DNA of 64,000 nt, taken from contig OZ005653.1 of the NCBI GenBank assembly GCA_963930645.1, forward strand, positions 211,778,496 to 211,842,495, in the 5' to 3' direction. The notes under the pieces were generated by a model that saw only the letters and a list, made by a program, of their open reading frames with translations, was not told the origin of the DNA and did no database searches. Made by a program: the position numbers and the translations under genes. This DNA comes from Salticus scenicus (Eukaryota > Arthropoda > Arachnida > Araneae > Salticidae). The first letter of the stretch is position 1; each line of letters begins with the position of its first letter. Shown here one piece after another: positions 34,960-45,899 of the stretch.

Positions 34960-35158
34960 AAGGCCTCGTGGGTTGGGAATTCTCTATGCAGCTTACAACA
35001 ATAATTGCTAACATATTACCACCCCATCGTCCCTGATAACTTCTCTACATTTCTGTGGTGTCTTTATGAAATAGCTCTCCTGGTTCTTTACACACATTAC
35101 ACAGATTTTCTGGGAAATAACTTAGAGGAAAGTTTTAAAAGTTGAGCTTTAGGCTCAT
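34960..35158 (-). pseudogene. Fragment of a conserved arthropod repeat-encoded protein
   Basis: Read from 35158 on the minus strand the frame begins MSLKLNF and meets a stop. It then runs FPLSYFPENLCNVCKEPGE, LFHKDTTEM, a second stop, and RSYQGRWGGNML, after which it decays. The order SLKxxF...FPENL...GExFHxD...M...YQGRW...ML matches a family found in many arthropod genomes as a multi-copy protein. Some of its members are annotated, as I recall, as 'Cc8L18.2-like'. Its biochemical role is not known to me; its copy number suggests a transposon-borne or domesticated origin. Two stops in ~65 codons mark it as dead. Confidence 0.68.
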
Positions 35159-35291
35159 GCAATCCCATTTTTTTGTCAAAACTGTACGTGATGGAAATTT
35201 TTGAATAGTGTTTCCTTAATCAGCATCCAAAAATACATGAGAAAAAAAAGTATTACCTTGAAGAAAAAATATTTCATCATCGATCTGTGTA

Positions 35292-35617
35292 CAGTAGATT
35301 CTCGTATAGCGCGGGGGATAGGTTCCGCGTAATAGGAAATCGCTTTAAAGGAGACATACATTGAGCAGACTATTTCATTCCGCAATGAGACCAAAAGCGT
35401 CGGGTGTTGGCATAGTTATGGAGCAATCCTTATCTGCAGTGAAAAAGTAAATAACCTTGAATAGGTTGAAAGTAGAAAAGGTGTCGTCACGTGCTTTCTT
35501 TATCTTACGCGTTATACGACACTCTTTATCGTGTTGTATGAGTAATAGTCTAAGATTTTTCGTCGCGTTATACGAAATCGCGTTTTGTGAGAGCGCGTTA
35601 TACGAGATTCTATTGTA
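35292..35617. mobile_element. 326-bp pogo/Tigger-like MITE
   Basis: The left end 'cagtagattctcgtatagcg' and the complement of the right end ('caatagaatctcgtataacg') are inverted repeats flanked by TA (35290-35291 and 35618-35619). The sub-terminal 'gcgggggataggttccgcg' and several 'gcgttatacga' motifs are typical of pogo/Tigger elements ('tctcgtataacgcgg'). No transposase part is present. The 70- to 87-codon open frames on the minus strand are incidental. Confidence 0.8.
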
Positions 35618-35661
35618 ATTACATAGAGGTAGGTTCAATTTGATAGTAACTCTTAATTTAA

Positions 35662-36201
35662 CCCTTTCATTCCCAACTTTTTCCCTCCATAAAACAATAA
35701 ATCTTATATTTAGTCATATTTTTTTTTTTAAACGTAATGTATATAACTATTTTTTTTTAAAGCGCTATAGCAGATTACGAATTAATATAGCTAACAAAGC
35801 AACTGATAGATGTTTTTTTATGTTTAATATAACCACGGATGCCATTAAAAATCATAACTTTTCAATAAATAAAAATATCAAAATTTTGGAGAAATACATA
35901 TTGCAATTAATTTAAATACATATTATAAACATTAAAGAATAAAATAAAAAATATTTCAAACAGTTAATTTACTTAAATTGCCCAAAACAGGAAACTGATT
36001 CCGATATTATTATCAGAACAGCGTAAAATATACTTCCAATTATCAACAAAGATAGGGAAGTCATCCAAAATAGGTATTTTTCGGTGGGAAAATGTATATA
36101 GATTTTAATATTGTTCATTTTGAATCAGCGGGAGTGTTAGATGGTAAGAAAGAAATTCTGAAATGTTATGATTCCAATTGGAATCACGGGGAAGGAAAGG
36201 G
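35662..36201. mobile_element. 540-bp piggyBac-type MITE in a TTAA duplication
   Basis: TTAA occurs at 35658-35661 and 36202-36205. Immediately inside are 'ccctttcattccc' and, on the right, the complement of 'ccctttccttcccc'. TTAA target duplication with CCCTTT-like termini is the signature of the piggyBac superfamily. The interior is AT-rich and non-coding; a 91-codon open frame inside has no transposase motif. Confidence 0.82.
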
Positions 36202-36205
36202 TTAA

Positions 36206-36470
36206 CAAACAGTATCTTACGCTTTGCTGTTCTTAACTGATTTTTACGGTCAACCATTGTGCACTGATTTTAAAATTTAAGCTTAAAGATGTACTACACG
36301 TAGCAATTTATATTGTATTGCAGAGCTTCTACCAGCCACATGAATTTGTCTTTTAAAAATAATAATAATAATTAATAATGATTATTATTAATTATTATTA
36401 GTCTCTATTTCTCGGAGAATTATTCAGAGAAATTCATTCTTTTCAAAAAATAAATAAATAAAATCCATAA

Positions 36471-36506
<36 letters not shown>

Positions 36507-37762
36507 CAGGCTTTCTACACTCCTTGGATTTTCTTTTCTGCACCACTAATATTATTTTGTAATTATTGATATGATAAAAGCCTTAAAACTTAAAAGGTAA
36601 TACTTTGTATAAAAATACTAGTAGAAGACTCCTTGGAAAAAAGCACGTCTGTGCGAACCATGAAAAAAATAAAAATAAAAACTTAAATGTTAAATTAAGC
36701 AAAATTGACATTGTTATTCTCTAAGTAACATTATCGAATAGAGCTTTGTTTAAATTAAAGTTTTTCATTGCTGTTTCTAATAACATTTATTGGAAAAAAA
36801 ATATTAAAATTTTAAATTCTTTTTTTTTTTTTTTTTTTTTTTTTTACGTCTACCATTATTAAAGTAAAATTACAATTTATCATTTACTTCATTTAGCTTC
36901 AAAACATATCTATCATTACACCGCTAGTTCATTTTGCATGAAATGTTTTAATAAATAAGTTATTGTTGTTATTATTATTATTACTACTTAAAAATTCACA
37001 ACGGATATTTCAAACACGGTTAATTTGAATTCATTTAACGAATAGTTTTTAAGCATTAGGAGATCTATGTAATAACTTAAGTGTATAAGACAAAAAAAAA
37101 AAAAATTACTTGTATTAGAAATCACTTCTATATGTATCTATAATACATGTATGTATATAATTGAAATTTATATATGGATAATACTGAATATAGTAGTAAA
37201 GAATTTTTCAAGTATAATATATGAAATAAGATAAATGCATTCATTTTAGAGATTATTTATACAGACCAAACATACCAACCTATTAACTTATGTCGGTTGT
37301 AGCTGGTACCCGCCTTCTTTTCACAGCACTTTTATTGAAGGATAGTCTACTTATTTAATCGTAATTACATATTGGAGAATATTTCACTGTAAATAAAATG
37401 GTGTGAAAAAAGGGCTGGTACAAACAGTGGTCTAGAATAAATTAAAATGTTAGCATGTACTCGAAAAGCATCCCCTTACGGATAGCCAGTTCAAAACACT
37501 TGCGGCCTACAGCAGAACATAATCAAGCACCGCTTCGCTATTTATCTGTAACAACTTTATCCGAAATGATACGACATTTTCATTTTTAGACGTTACACAA
37601 ACATCTAAAATATACTTGAAACATCTAATTAATTGTTATATATACTTGAAACATCTAATTTGTCAAGTATATATATACTTGACAAATTATCCTGAAATTT
37701 AAGTCATGTAAACAGAATGTTATACCTGATGTATCTCAGTATAGTGTTTACCCTGAAATCAA
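36206..37762. other. AT-rich DNA with microsatellites
   Basis: (TA)n at about 36475-36504, poly-T at about 36820-36845 and short (ATT)n runs. 37260-37560 is less AT-rich but unrecognised. Confidence 0.5.
37657..37688. repeat. Perfect 32-bp palindrome
   Basis: 'aatttgtcaagtatat' is followed directly by its exact complement 'atatacttgacaaatt'. It lies beside two copies of 'atatacttgaaacatctaat' (about 37609 and 37639). Confidence 0.85.
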
Positions 37763-38097
37763 GACGACAAATATGATAAGAATTTTGTTTATTCGTTTTC
37801 TTGCTATTTAAAGAGACAGTTATTAACGAGGAATAACAGAAAAAAAAAATTGAGCAATTTTTCATAGCACTGAGCAATATTTTATCGTAATAATTTGTAA
37901 AAATAATATTATGCTTCCAAAGTGTGTAAATGAATTTGAATCTTGATTAAATGTATTTGTAGCACATTGGTGTATATATATATATTTACTTTATGATATA
38001 TTTCATTTACTGAAAAAAAAAAAGTAGCATATTATTATTATTAATATTATTGACTACACGATTTTTTTAAAACGAAATAATATTCTTATTATTTTCT
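37763..38097 (+). repeat. High-identity duplicated segment D, copy 2
   Basis: Partner of 26880-27212. Differences are few and concentrated in simple-sequence tracts. Confidence 0.88.
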
Positions 38098-38179
38098 AAG
38101 TTCACGTACAAGTGGTTCACTGTTACACATGAAATCCCTACTGCTATATATAGTAATTTAATATAGTAATTACAATATT

Positions 38180-38403
38180 AAGGGTCGTATTCCCCACCCG
38201 TTTTCCAGTTTAGCTTCAGGGATGAGAAATTTTCGCCGTTTATGCTACCACTATTTCTGTACAATAATCTCTGTCCAATTTAATCACAACACAGAAATGT
38301 TAAGATAAAACAGAAATGCCTGTATGGAAACAGTGATTGTAAAAATGACGGAAATTTCTCACCCATGAGAGTGCCCTACAAAAAGACCTGGTAGTACGAC
38401 CCA
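38180..38403. mobile_element. ~224-bp TIR element ('gggtcgta' ends)
   Basis: The left side 'agggtcgtattcc' followed by 'gggatgagaaattttcgcc' is mirrored on the right by 'gacggaaatttctcacccat' and 'ggtagtacgaccc'. Arms of about 55 bp are imperfectly complementary. The interior has short 'cagaaatg' repeats. It is non-coding. A related short palindrome 'gggtgagaaattctcaccc' lies at about 46470. Confidence 0.65.
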
Positions 38404-38597
38404 GGAAATACATACTTTGAATTTAAGGAATGAACAGTTCGAGCAGTTTAATTTTTTTTTAAATTGTCATTAGATTAGTTTTTTAATACTATCTATTCAG
38501 AAATTAATTATCATTTATTAAACAAACACCATAAATTTTATTAAAATAATTTGAAATATGAATATAAAATGCTGAAGAGTTTTCATGTTTTTTTTTT

Positions 38598-39266
38598 TTT
38601 TAGTGCTAGAGGCCTATTTCAGTCGGTACAGTTGTCGAATTTTTATAATTACATCTTAATTAGTGATAGAGGCCTATTTCAGTCGGTTTATTGAATGGGG
38701 ATTTATTGAATGAAGTCCCCCCAAGGCCCAACTTTGACATGAGTCCCCCCCAGGCCCAACTTTGACATGAGCCCCCCCCCCAAGGTACCCCTATTTCAGT
38801 CGGTATAGCGTTGTCGAATTTTTATACATCACTCTTAATAGTGCTAAGGGCCTATTTCAGTCGGTTTATTGAATGGGGATTTATTGAATGAAGTCCCCCC
38901 AAGGCCCAACTTTGACATGAGTACCCCCCCAGGCCCAACTTTGACATGAGTCCCCCCAAGGCCCAACTTTGACATGAGTCCCCCCCCCAAGGTACAACTT
39001 TGACATGAGTCCCCCCCAAGGCACACCTTTGACATGAGTCCCCCCCAAGGCACACCTCCCCCTCATTGGGAAAAAGAGAAAAAAACGTTGTTTTGCGGCT
39101 ATAAGACATTTTGGACTTCCAACGTTATTTGTTACAGTATCTGCAGCTGAAACACATTGGTTTGATTTAATGAAAACTTTATCATGGAATTTAGATCGTC
39201 ACGAATTAACTAAAGAAGAATTTGTCGATATTAACAAGTTTAGCAGTAGGCCTCTGGCACTAAATT
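38598..39266. repeat. C-run minisatellite in a duplicated, inverted-ended block
   Basis: The block opens with 'tttagtgctagaggcctatt' and closes with the complement-like 'gtaggcctctggcactaaat'. Inside, 'ggcctatttcagtcggt' occurs three times, with a shortened copy. A ~28-32 bp minisatellite 'caaggcccaactttgacatgag' with C6-C9 occurs about twice at 38717-38775 and six times at 38893-39055. On the minus strand these are G6-G9 runs. Open frames reading LGGTHVK/GDSCQSW repeats on the minus strand come from the minisatellite and are not annotated as genes. Confidence 0.82.
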
Positions 39267-39268
39267 AA
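39086..39268 (+). pseudogene. Probable Helitron Rep (N-terminal helicase-like) fragment
   Basis: An open 60-codon frame from about 39086 to TAA 39266-39268 reads RCFAAIRHFGLPTLFVTVSA, then AETHWFDLMKTL and WNLDRHELTKEEFVDINKF. A G-LPTLF-(V/I/F)T-(V/L/M)SAAE-hW-DL pattern is characteristic of the Helitron-like N-terminal domain that precedes the rolling-circle Rep motifs. No start codon is evident at the left, where the minisatellite adjoins, so it is a captured or truncated fragment. No Rep HUH motif or helicase domain is visible nearby. Reading-frame integrity over 60 codons is notable in this degraded setting. Confidence 0.65.
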
Positions 39269-39796
39269 AATCTGTCAATGTCAGATTTTCATGTTTTAAA
39301 TAATGAAATAATGTCGTGTCTGTATAATTATTTTTTTTTTTCTTTTCTAGGATTTTACTTCGTTTGATAAGAAGAATAAAAATTAATAACTTTTGAACAG
39401 TAGAAGTAGAATTCTTGTAAAATTAATTAATGTACAATGTGACATTCGATTATTTGTTCTAAGTTTATTATAAAATTCTCAACTTCAGGGTCAGACAAAA
39501 CACTGAAGTTAGTTTGCGGATTAAAATAGTTTTGTAAGCTGATTAAAGTTCAATAAAAATAGTTGAGAGTTCGGGAAAGGAGATATTTAGATACGTACAT
39601 ATTTAAATACAAAGTTAAGATTTATATTTAATTATAGAAATTACAACTGAATTTGCAAAATTAAATACTTCAGTTTACTTAAAATTATAATTTTGGCAAA
39701 GTAAGAAATTTAAAACGAAGAAATTATTAATTATAATGTAATTTTTTAAATAGAAAATCTGAATCAAAAAGTTAAAGAAGATAACTTTTTTATTCA

Positions 39797-39836
<40 letters not shown>

Positions 39837-40180
39837 AAAAAAGTAAAAATTTTTAATTAAATGAACATGTTATTTATAATTACATTAAATTTAAATATTT
39901 TATAATATTTTGTTCATATTCGGAATTTGTATTATTATAAAGCAAAAGAGTAATATTGTTCGAAAAATTTATATGCATTTTATGTGATAATATATAGTTT
40001 ATTTTTTCATTTAACTAAGTATTATTAAATCGTATTAAATATTAATAAAAAAAAAAAAAATCAATAAGATAAACAAACTAAACAGAAATTTTATACAAGA
40101 GTCATTTACTGAGTTGAAATTTTTTCCAACATTGTGCAAATTGCAATGTATATTTTGATTCCGTTATAATATAAGAAATA
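39269..40180. other. AT-rich DNA
   Basis: Poly-T at about 39800-39832 and poly-A at about 40048-40061. Nothing coding is recognised. Confidence 0.5.
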
Positions 40181-40600
40181 CAGGGTGTCCAGAAAAGGAC
40201 TTACTGATTTCAAAATTAAATATCTCGAAAACAAAGTACAATGGAGGGATGAGACAAACTGTATATTTATTACGAAAGCTGTAAAAATTGGATACAGGAA
40301 TTTTGAAAATAGTAACACAGTTGCCAACAGATGGCGCTGCAAATAATCCCAAAATAGAAATCCTTCAGTAAACTAAAGGATTTACTAAAGGACAGTTTAC
40401 TAAAGGATTTCCATCCCAAAACAATCCCACAACACTGGACGAGTTTGAAGAGGCAATCTCTGCGGCATGTGAGTCCATTTCCATCGACACAGTACAGGGA
40501 GTGATGACAAATTTTGTTACTGGATAAAGTATTAATTTATCAAAATGAAAGATGAGAAGATGGCCTTGTGGGATCTCTTCAGACCATCCATGCTGTATAT
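40181..40600 (+). mobile_element. Internally deleted mariner-like element (3' end not located)
   Basis: After TA (40179-40180) the left terminus 'cagggtgtccagaaaaggac' begins. It is followed by 'aaatatctcgaaaac' and 'cagatggcgctgc', the usual sub-terminal layout of arthropod mariner-like elements. A 'tactaaagga' motif is repeated two to three times (about 40366-40410), probably at the deletion junction. The C-terminal coding relic follows directly. I could not find the matching right terminus, so the end coordinate is approximate. Confidence 0.65.
40411..40527 (+). pseudogene. Mariner-like transposase C-terminus
   Basis: The frame reads PSQNNPTTLDEFEEAISAAC, then ESISIDTVQGVMTNFVTG and a stop. 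It matches the C-terminal helical tail (TLDEL-EAI-AC--I--.T...V--NF..R) of mariner-like transposases seen also at 2272-2966. The catalytic domain is absent. Confidence 0.75.
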
Positions 40601-42331
40601 TCAAGTAATGAAGTACAGAGACAAAAACAAACTTAACAAATCAAAATTATATGAAGCATTTAAATGGGGTAGGGGTAGAGCTAAGACTTCAATACACTTC
40701 TAATTCTTCGCAACTTCTAATTTCGGAATTTCTTATGAAAATTGTGGGAGTCCTCCCAATTATTTCAAACAACAATTATAAATAAAATTTTCTGATTTTA
40801 TTTTATCTTTCCCTTTCTATGACTTTATTTTTTTCATATATATGTATCTGCGATGATATTTCTAATTTCCCTTTCCACATAACCTGAGGTTATATGGAGT
40901 CGTTTTATGGTTCTCGTAACACATCTATTAAATACTGTCTTCGAACAATGTGTGCAGTCAATTTTTATTTTAGATGCTTAATTCTTTTGATGACGTAAAA
41001 TCTTTGACTGGTATTTTTGTGTTGTGTGTGAGTATAAAAATAGCATAAATTACATTAATTTTTAAGTATGATGTACAATCAGAAAAAAAAATAAAAATAA
41101 ATAAATAAATAAATAACACGCCACCTCCAACAAAATTTGCGGTAAATTGTTGGTGCCGATCGATTTCTTATAACAACTACTTATTTATTCAATAGTAAAA
41201 ATTAATTTAGGGGGCTATCTGCATATTAAAATATGCCTCAACTTCATTTTTTCGAAGAGCAACACCCATTTTTAACTCCCCTTTCGAATTTCCGATATTA
41301 AGGCTAATCGGAAAATGGAAATGAATTATATACTTTTAATTAATTCTTGACAACTTTACAAACGAAAATATATTAGGGGTTCATCCCTACATTTAGAAAA
41401 ATTAAATTAAGATCTCACACAGAAAAATATTATATCCAATTGTATTATAACCAGGAAAAAAATATGACAATTTAAAATGTAAAATAAACTAAAGTAATGC
41501 TAATTAGAAATGATGTGTGCATCTAAATTTACTTGAATAACTAATTTATTTTACATAAAAAAATGAAATTTGAATATAATAATTTTTTTTGGAAGATATA
41601 TATTAATGTTTATCACATTCATATAGCATTAGGATTCCCATAATTTGAAAACTTTTAACTCTATGAAAAAAATGAGAGAAACGTATATAAATCATACATT
41701 TTTGCAAGCTGTTAATATCCCTAAAACATTGTGAAAATCGAGGATCCCATTGAACTGAGCGAAGTTCATGCCAGTTTTAATATCACAAGCACTCTGTATT
41801 TTAAAAGACCCGAAAAAGAAGAATTACAACCCATGAAAAACACCGATCACACTGGATTGCGATAAATAAATTAAGAATCGGAATTTTAAATTCAGCTTGA
41901 TTAATTAATACACTTGTGGTTGAAAGTTGAATAATTTCCTTTAGAGTGAAAAATAACATAGGTAATTAATAGAAACTCTACCTATGATTTAACATACCGA
42001 CGCTTTATCGCTGATCTGTGGCGGAAAAGTAAGTTTAGATTTACGCTCAAGGTCTGTTTCACATTCGCATTCTGCATTTTTAAAAACCTGAACAGTGATA
42101 ATAAGAACACATGAAAAACTTGAATTACATTGGATTGCAATATATATGAATATTAAGAAATAGAAAAGAAAAGGTCTGCTACTGTTCATAATCTTTTAGA
42201 ACACTAAAGTGTAAATATGGACTAGTAAACATAGTTCTAGATACGAAGAAATCAACAGCTCAACAACTGACCAAAAATGGTAAGATTATCCTAGGTATCA
42301 ATAATTACCTCATTAAAAGGTTATAAATTTA
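40601..42331. other. AT-rich DNA, nothing recognised
   Basis: Contains (AAAT)n at about 41090-41117. A ~55-bp stretch at about 41822 ('catgaaaaacaccgatcaca') is loosely repeated near 42109. No coding region is recognised; the 66-codon minus-strand frame at 41989-42189 lacks motifs. Confidence 0.5.
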
Positions 42332-42500
42332 ATAAAGTATTATAACTGTTCAGAACTTAATCATACTTCGCAAAATTGTAAAAACGCAGCGAGGTGTACC
42401 ATCCGTTAGGCAACCATGAAATGGAAGGTATAAATTACATAGAAAAATGTAACAAAAATGCACGTTGCATAAATTGTGTTTGACATGTTTTGCTAAAAGT
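42332..42500 (+). pseudogene. LINE ORF1 (gag-like) zinc-knuckle remnant
   Basis: The frame reads KYYNCSELNHTSQNCKNAAR, then CTI. The spacing C-x4-H-x4-C is that of a CCHC zinc knuckle whose first cysteine codon (TGT) has become TAT (Y). After a frameshift, GNHEMEG and then KCNKNARCINC follow, resembling the second and third knuckles of non-LTR retrotransposon ORF1 proteins. It lies upstream of the reverse-transcriptase relic at 43590-44710 in the same orientation, as expected for one LINE. A stop and frameshifts make it non-functional. Confidence 0.62.
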
Positions 42501-42519
42501 AAAAACGATTCATTACGGG

Positions 42520-43412
42520 AAACCTATGTTACGACTGCCTCTTAAAAAGTTCATAAAAGACTGAGGGGAACGTTTTCAAAAACATTCAGTAATATGGAAA
42601 AAAAAGTGGGATGATATTTCCTTTTGAGAAAAAGTTTAATTTGGATGTATCAGATGATTTTCGCTACTTTTGTTGTTATTTCAGTAAAGAAAAGAAATTT
42701 AATCAAAGCGTACATTTGGAGGGTGCTCCGTAATGTTTTGGGGAAGTTTCGCAACTGATGTAACTACTCAAGTATAAGTTTTGCGCAGGTCAGAATGAAT
42801 TCTGAGTGTTATGTTGATATGTTGGCAGATAATTTTTTACCGGAAATACCATCAATTACGACTGGAGATTATTTTTTCCAGAAGGACAGTGCCTCAGTGA
42901 ATGTTTCTCAGACTTTGAAATCATAGTTTGATGTTAATTTTGTGAAACTACTTGATCGGCTGTCTATAGGCCTCGATTTAAATCCACTGGAAAATCTATG
43001 GGGCATTCTGGCCGAGAAAGTATACAAAAACGGTATTCAATATCAAAACAAGCAAGAACACATATCCTCCATCGAAAAACCTAAATAAAAATTTCCAGTG
43101 TTCTGTAGGATTTGTCAAACTCCATGACGTCAACTCTAATAGAAATGATTGAGAAGAATGGCGGAGATTAATAATTTTTAGCATATTTTAGGCCAAAACT
43201 TTCATTGCTCTTATAATTTTGTCCAATTTTAAAAATGACATTTTTCGTTAATAAAGGCAAAACGTTCATATTTTGCATTTACGAATCTTTTTCATTCTAC
43301 AATGATTTCTAGCATAAAACAGTATTTTATGTATGCATTTCCCTTTATTTACTTCAGAAATAAACTTTTTCTGTGCAATTTTCAGTTGTCCTTATAATTC
43401 TGAGCACCACTG
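42520..43412 (+). pseudogene. Tc1-like transposase relic inside a LINE
   Basis: Fragments in order: KKWDDI near the first catalytic acid, EKKFN-type continuation, GAP and then CSVMFWGSFA across frames, MNSECYVDMLADNFLPEIPS, DYFFQKDSASVNVSQT (second acid region, QQDNAPxH type), GLDLNPLENLWGILAEKVYK (third acid region, PDLNPIENLWG type) and EMIEKNGGD with stops at 43169-43174. The 3' side ends 'gttgtccttataattctgag' + 'caccactg' near 43412, like a Tc1 terminus. The 5' end is not found. It sits between LINE ORF1 and reverse-transcriptase remnants, so it probably inserted there. Confidence 0.82.
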
Positions 43413-43589
43413 AAACAACTCAGTAGTCGATCCTTCCTCAAGAAAATCAATTTTAGAGATAATGGCAACGGAATTTTTTGGTCCTTCTTTAAATACACAA
43501 GAAATGACATCAGTAATTCCACAAACCGAAAAAAATCTCTTTATTTTGCTAGACCTAAAAATAGCTATTATGTATGATAAATTATATTA

Positions 43590-44710
43590 AATTACATCCC
43601 AAATGTCTGGAAAGTTGAAGAATTTGTGTATTTTTAAAAAGAGGGCAAGCCATTGATTCAGTCTTCTCCTTGCCGCCCAGTAACACCGCTCCCGACCCTA
43701 AGAAAAATTGTCTCATAAAAGAATAAACATTCACATGAATCAAGCAGAAGTCTTAACTGATCTACAGCATGGCTACACAGAAAGAAAATCAACAGAAACA
43801 GCATTAAGCTCTTTAATAAATCGTATTAAGCAAAAAATAGAAAATAAACTCTACACCACACTCATTTCAATAGTCTTTAAAGGAGCATTTGACGTATTAC
43901 CATAGAAAGAATCAATTTCCTCTTTAGCAGGACTTAAAATGCCACAACAATATATAAATGTAACATCTTCTTTACTGGCAGATCGGAGAGTTCTGTATGA
44001 TTGGGAATATCCAGATGCTTTACATTTTCTCAGCAGGAGTTGCCCTCAAGTCTCTTGTCTGGGGCCGTTTCTGTGGTCATCGCTTTTAGAAGATCTACTT
44101 CGTTCTTGTAAGAGGAGGGAAATTAATGTTTTGGCACACGTGGATGATCTCGTTCTCCTTAGTCAATGGTAGTTCAAGAAGAATATCAGCCCAACTAAAA
44201 AAAATTTGCACAAAAGCTACAAAAAAAACATTCAAAACTAAACCGAACTGTAAATAATCTGAAGGTTTTTGGGACAATAAACAGTTTTAGGTAAAAATTA
44301 TTTTTATCTATACATTTTTTGCTTCCAAACTGTAGTTATTCTGCAAATTTTGAATAAAACTGTAATTTTTCTGCAGATTCTTGTCCCAACTGTTTTCGAA
44401 TACTATGCAGTTTTTTTTTTTTTCCTTTTAATAAAAGAAGCCAATGTTAATAATGCTCTCAAAATTATAATAAACTGAGCCAACTTAAAACGACTAAAAA
44501 TTCTAATAGAAAAAGCACACTTTGGAAACTCTTGCAAATTAAAAAGTAGCCAATTTTCGAAATTGACAAAAAAAAAAAAAAAAAAAAAAAAAAAACAGTA
44601 AAACTCTTAAATTATCTTGGAATAATTATAGATTAGAATTTTACTTTCCTACCACATCTAAAAAACAAGGTACAGGTTTCGCCTTTCGTGCATATGAGAC
44701 ACAAAAGTTA
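43590..44710 (+). pseudogene. LINE reverse-transcriptase relic
   Basis: Pieces in several frames follow the order of a non-LTR reverse transcriptase: IPNVWKVEEFVYF and GKPL (motif 1), CRPVTPLPTLRKI, HGYTERKSTETALSSLINRI, TLISIVFKGAFDVLP (catalytic motif A, D/F/KGAFD), LKMPQQYINVTSSLLADRRV, CPQVSCLGPFLWSSLLEDLL, LAHVDDLVLL (motif C, usually YADD), then NNALKIII..ANLKRLKI, and LLNYLGIII with FTFLPHLKNKV. The pattern is like R1/LOA/jockey-type elements. About 150 bp of extra DNA interrupts it near 44262-44420. Several stops and frameshifts make it inactive. Confidence 0.85.
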
Positions 44711-44934
44711 ATCTACTTGAAAAGTGCTCGTCTGTTGATCAAGAACACTGTCTTCCAAACTGAACTAACTGCACTAAAACATGAAATAGAAATAAATATA
44801 TATATATAGGTATTTCAATTTAATTGAATTTTAATTACGATGTCAGCAAAAATCTTCTAAAGATTTTACATTACACTGTTAAAGATTTCTGTAAATTTAG
44901 TGTAAATATTTATCCAGAGTCTCTGTACACTGTA

Positions 44935-45180
44935 AAAAAAAATATATCTGTAAAATCACGGTATTTGACCGTATAATTTTACGGGAAATGACCGTTTTGC
45001 TTCCTAAACGGTCATAATCCGTAAATTAATGTTTTGGAAGCATAATTTAGGAAATAACCGTATAATTTTACGGGAAATAACAGTTTTGCTAGCTAAAAGG
45101 TCGAAGCCCGTAAACTGATATTTCGGAAGTATATTTTTTTGAATTTTTACGAGAAAAAGCCGTTAATCTACGCAAATTTC
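44935..45180 (+). mobile_element. Terminal segment of a CACTGTAAAAAA-type element
   Basis: Starts 'cactgtaaaaaaaaatat' just after TA. The sub-terminal region has repeated 'accgtataattttacggg' and 'aaacggtcat' motifs, at about 44970 and 45056 and complementary forms, so it is itself partly palindromic. Its matching right end may be the one at 47635, which would make a 2.7-kb composite, or may be lost. Confidence 0.6.
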
Positions 45181-45899
45181 TCTTATCTTTCACCAAACCA
45201 TTTTCTTATGAGAAAATCTCTTAAAATGCTATCATTTCAGTGACATCAACAGATAATTCCATTTTCTTCCATTTTCAAGCTGAAACTATGATTGTTATTT
45301 ATACTAATTGAATGTGTTTAAGTATGCACACATGACGCATAGAAACATCCATTCGTTTTAATAAGCTATTGTTTTCTTAATTTAATTCAAAAAATTTCTA
45401 TCTGTCTGATACTGAGTAATTGATATTGATAAAATTGATTTTCTTTGTCTTTTAACATGAAAACATTATAAAAGAAAACGGTTTCTTGATTTGAAGCCAG
45501 ATTTCTAAAACACAAACTACAACCTAATAATTGTTTTATCCACTAAACGCATTTTTTTTTAAATTTTAGTTTTACTTATTTATTTATCTATTTTTTTAAG
45601 CATACAACATTCTAATTGCTCTTAACCCTTAGAAAACGGAAAATTTTAATGTTCTTTCCGCAATGCATTTTTTAGAATATGCTAAAATAAAGTTTATTTC
45701 AATAGGAAATGAATATGTAATTAACCATTTGAAGGTAAGTCTAATGATTTTTATGCATGATCTTCACTATTAAAAAATAAAGCTGTTTTATCTGAATATG
45801 ACCATCAGATATGTACATTACATCATATATAGCAGGTTCTGCTCTCGAAATACTTCATTCACTCTTTTTCGAAATCATTTTTTTTTTTTTTTTTGTAAA

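Noticed and set aside
38844..39109. Repetitive Gly-rich protein (LGGTHVK/GDSCQSW repeats) on the minus strand
   Set aside because: Three overlapping frames all read the same minisatellite. C-run length varies between units, which would shift the frame, so this is not under coding constraint.
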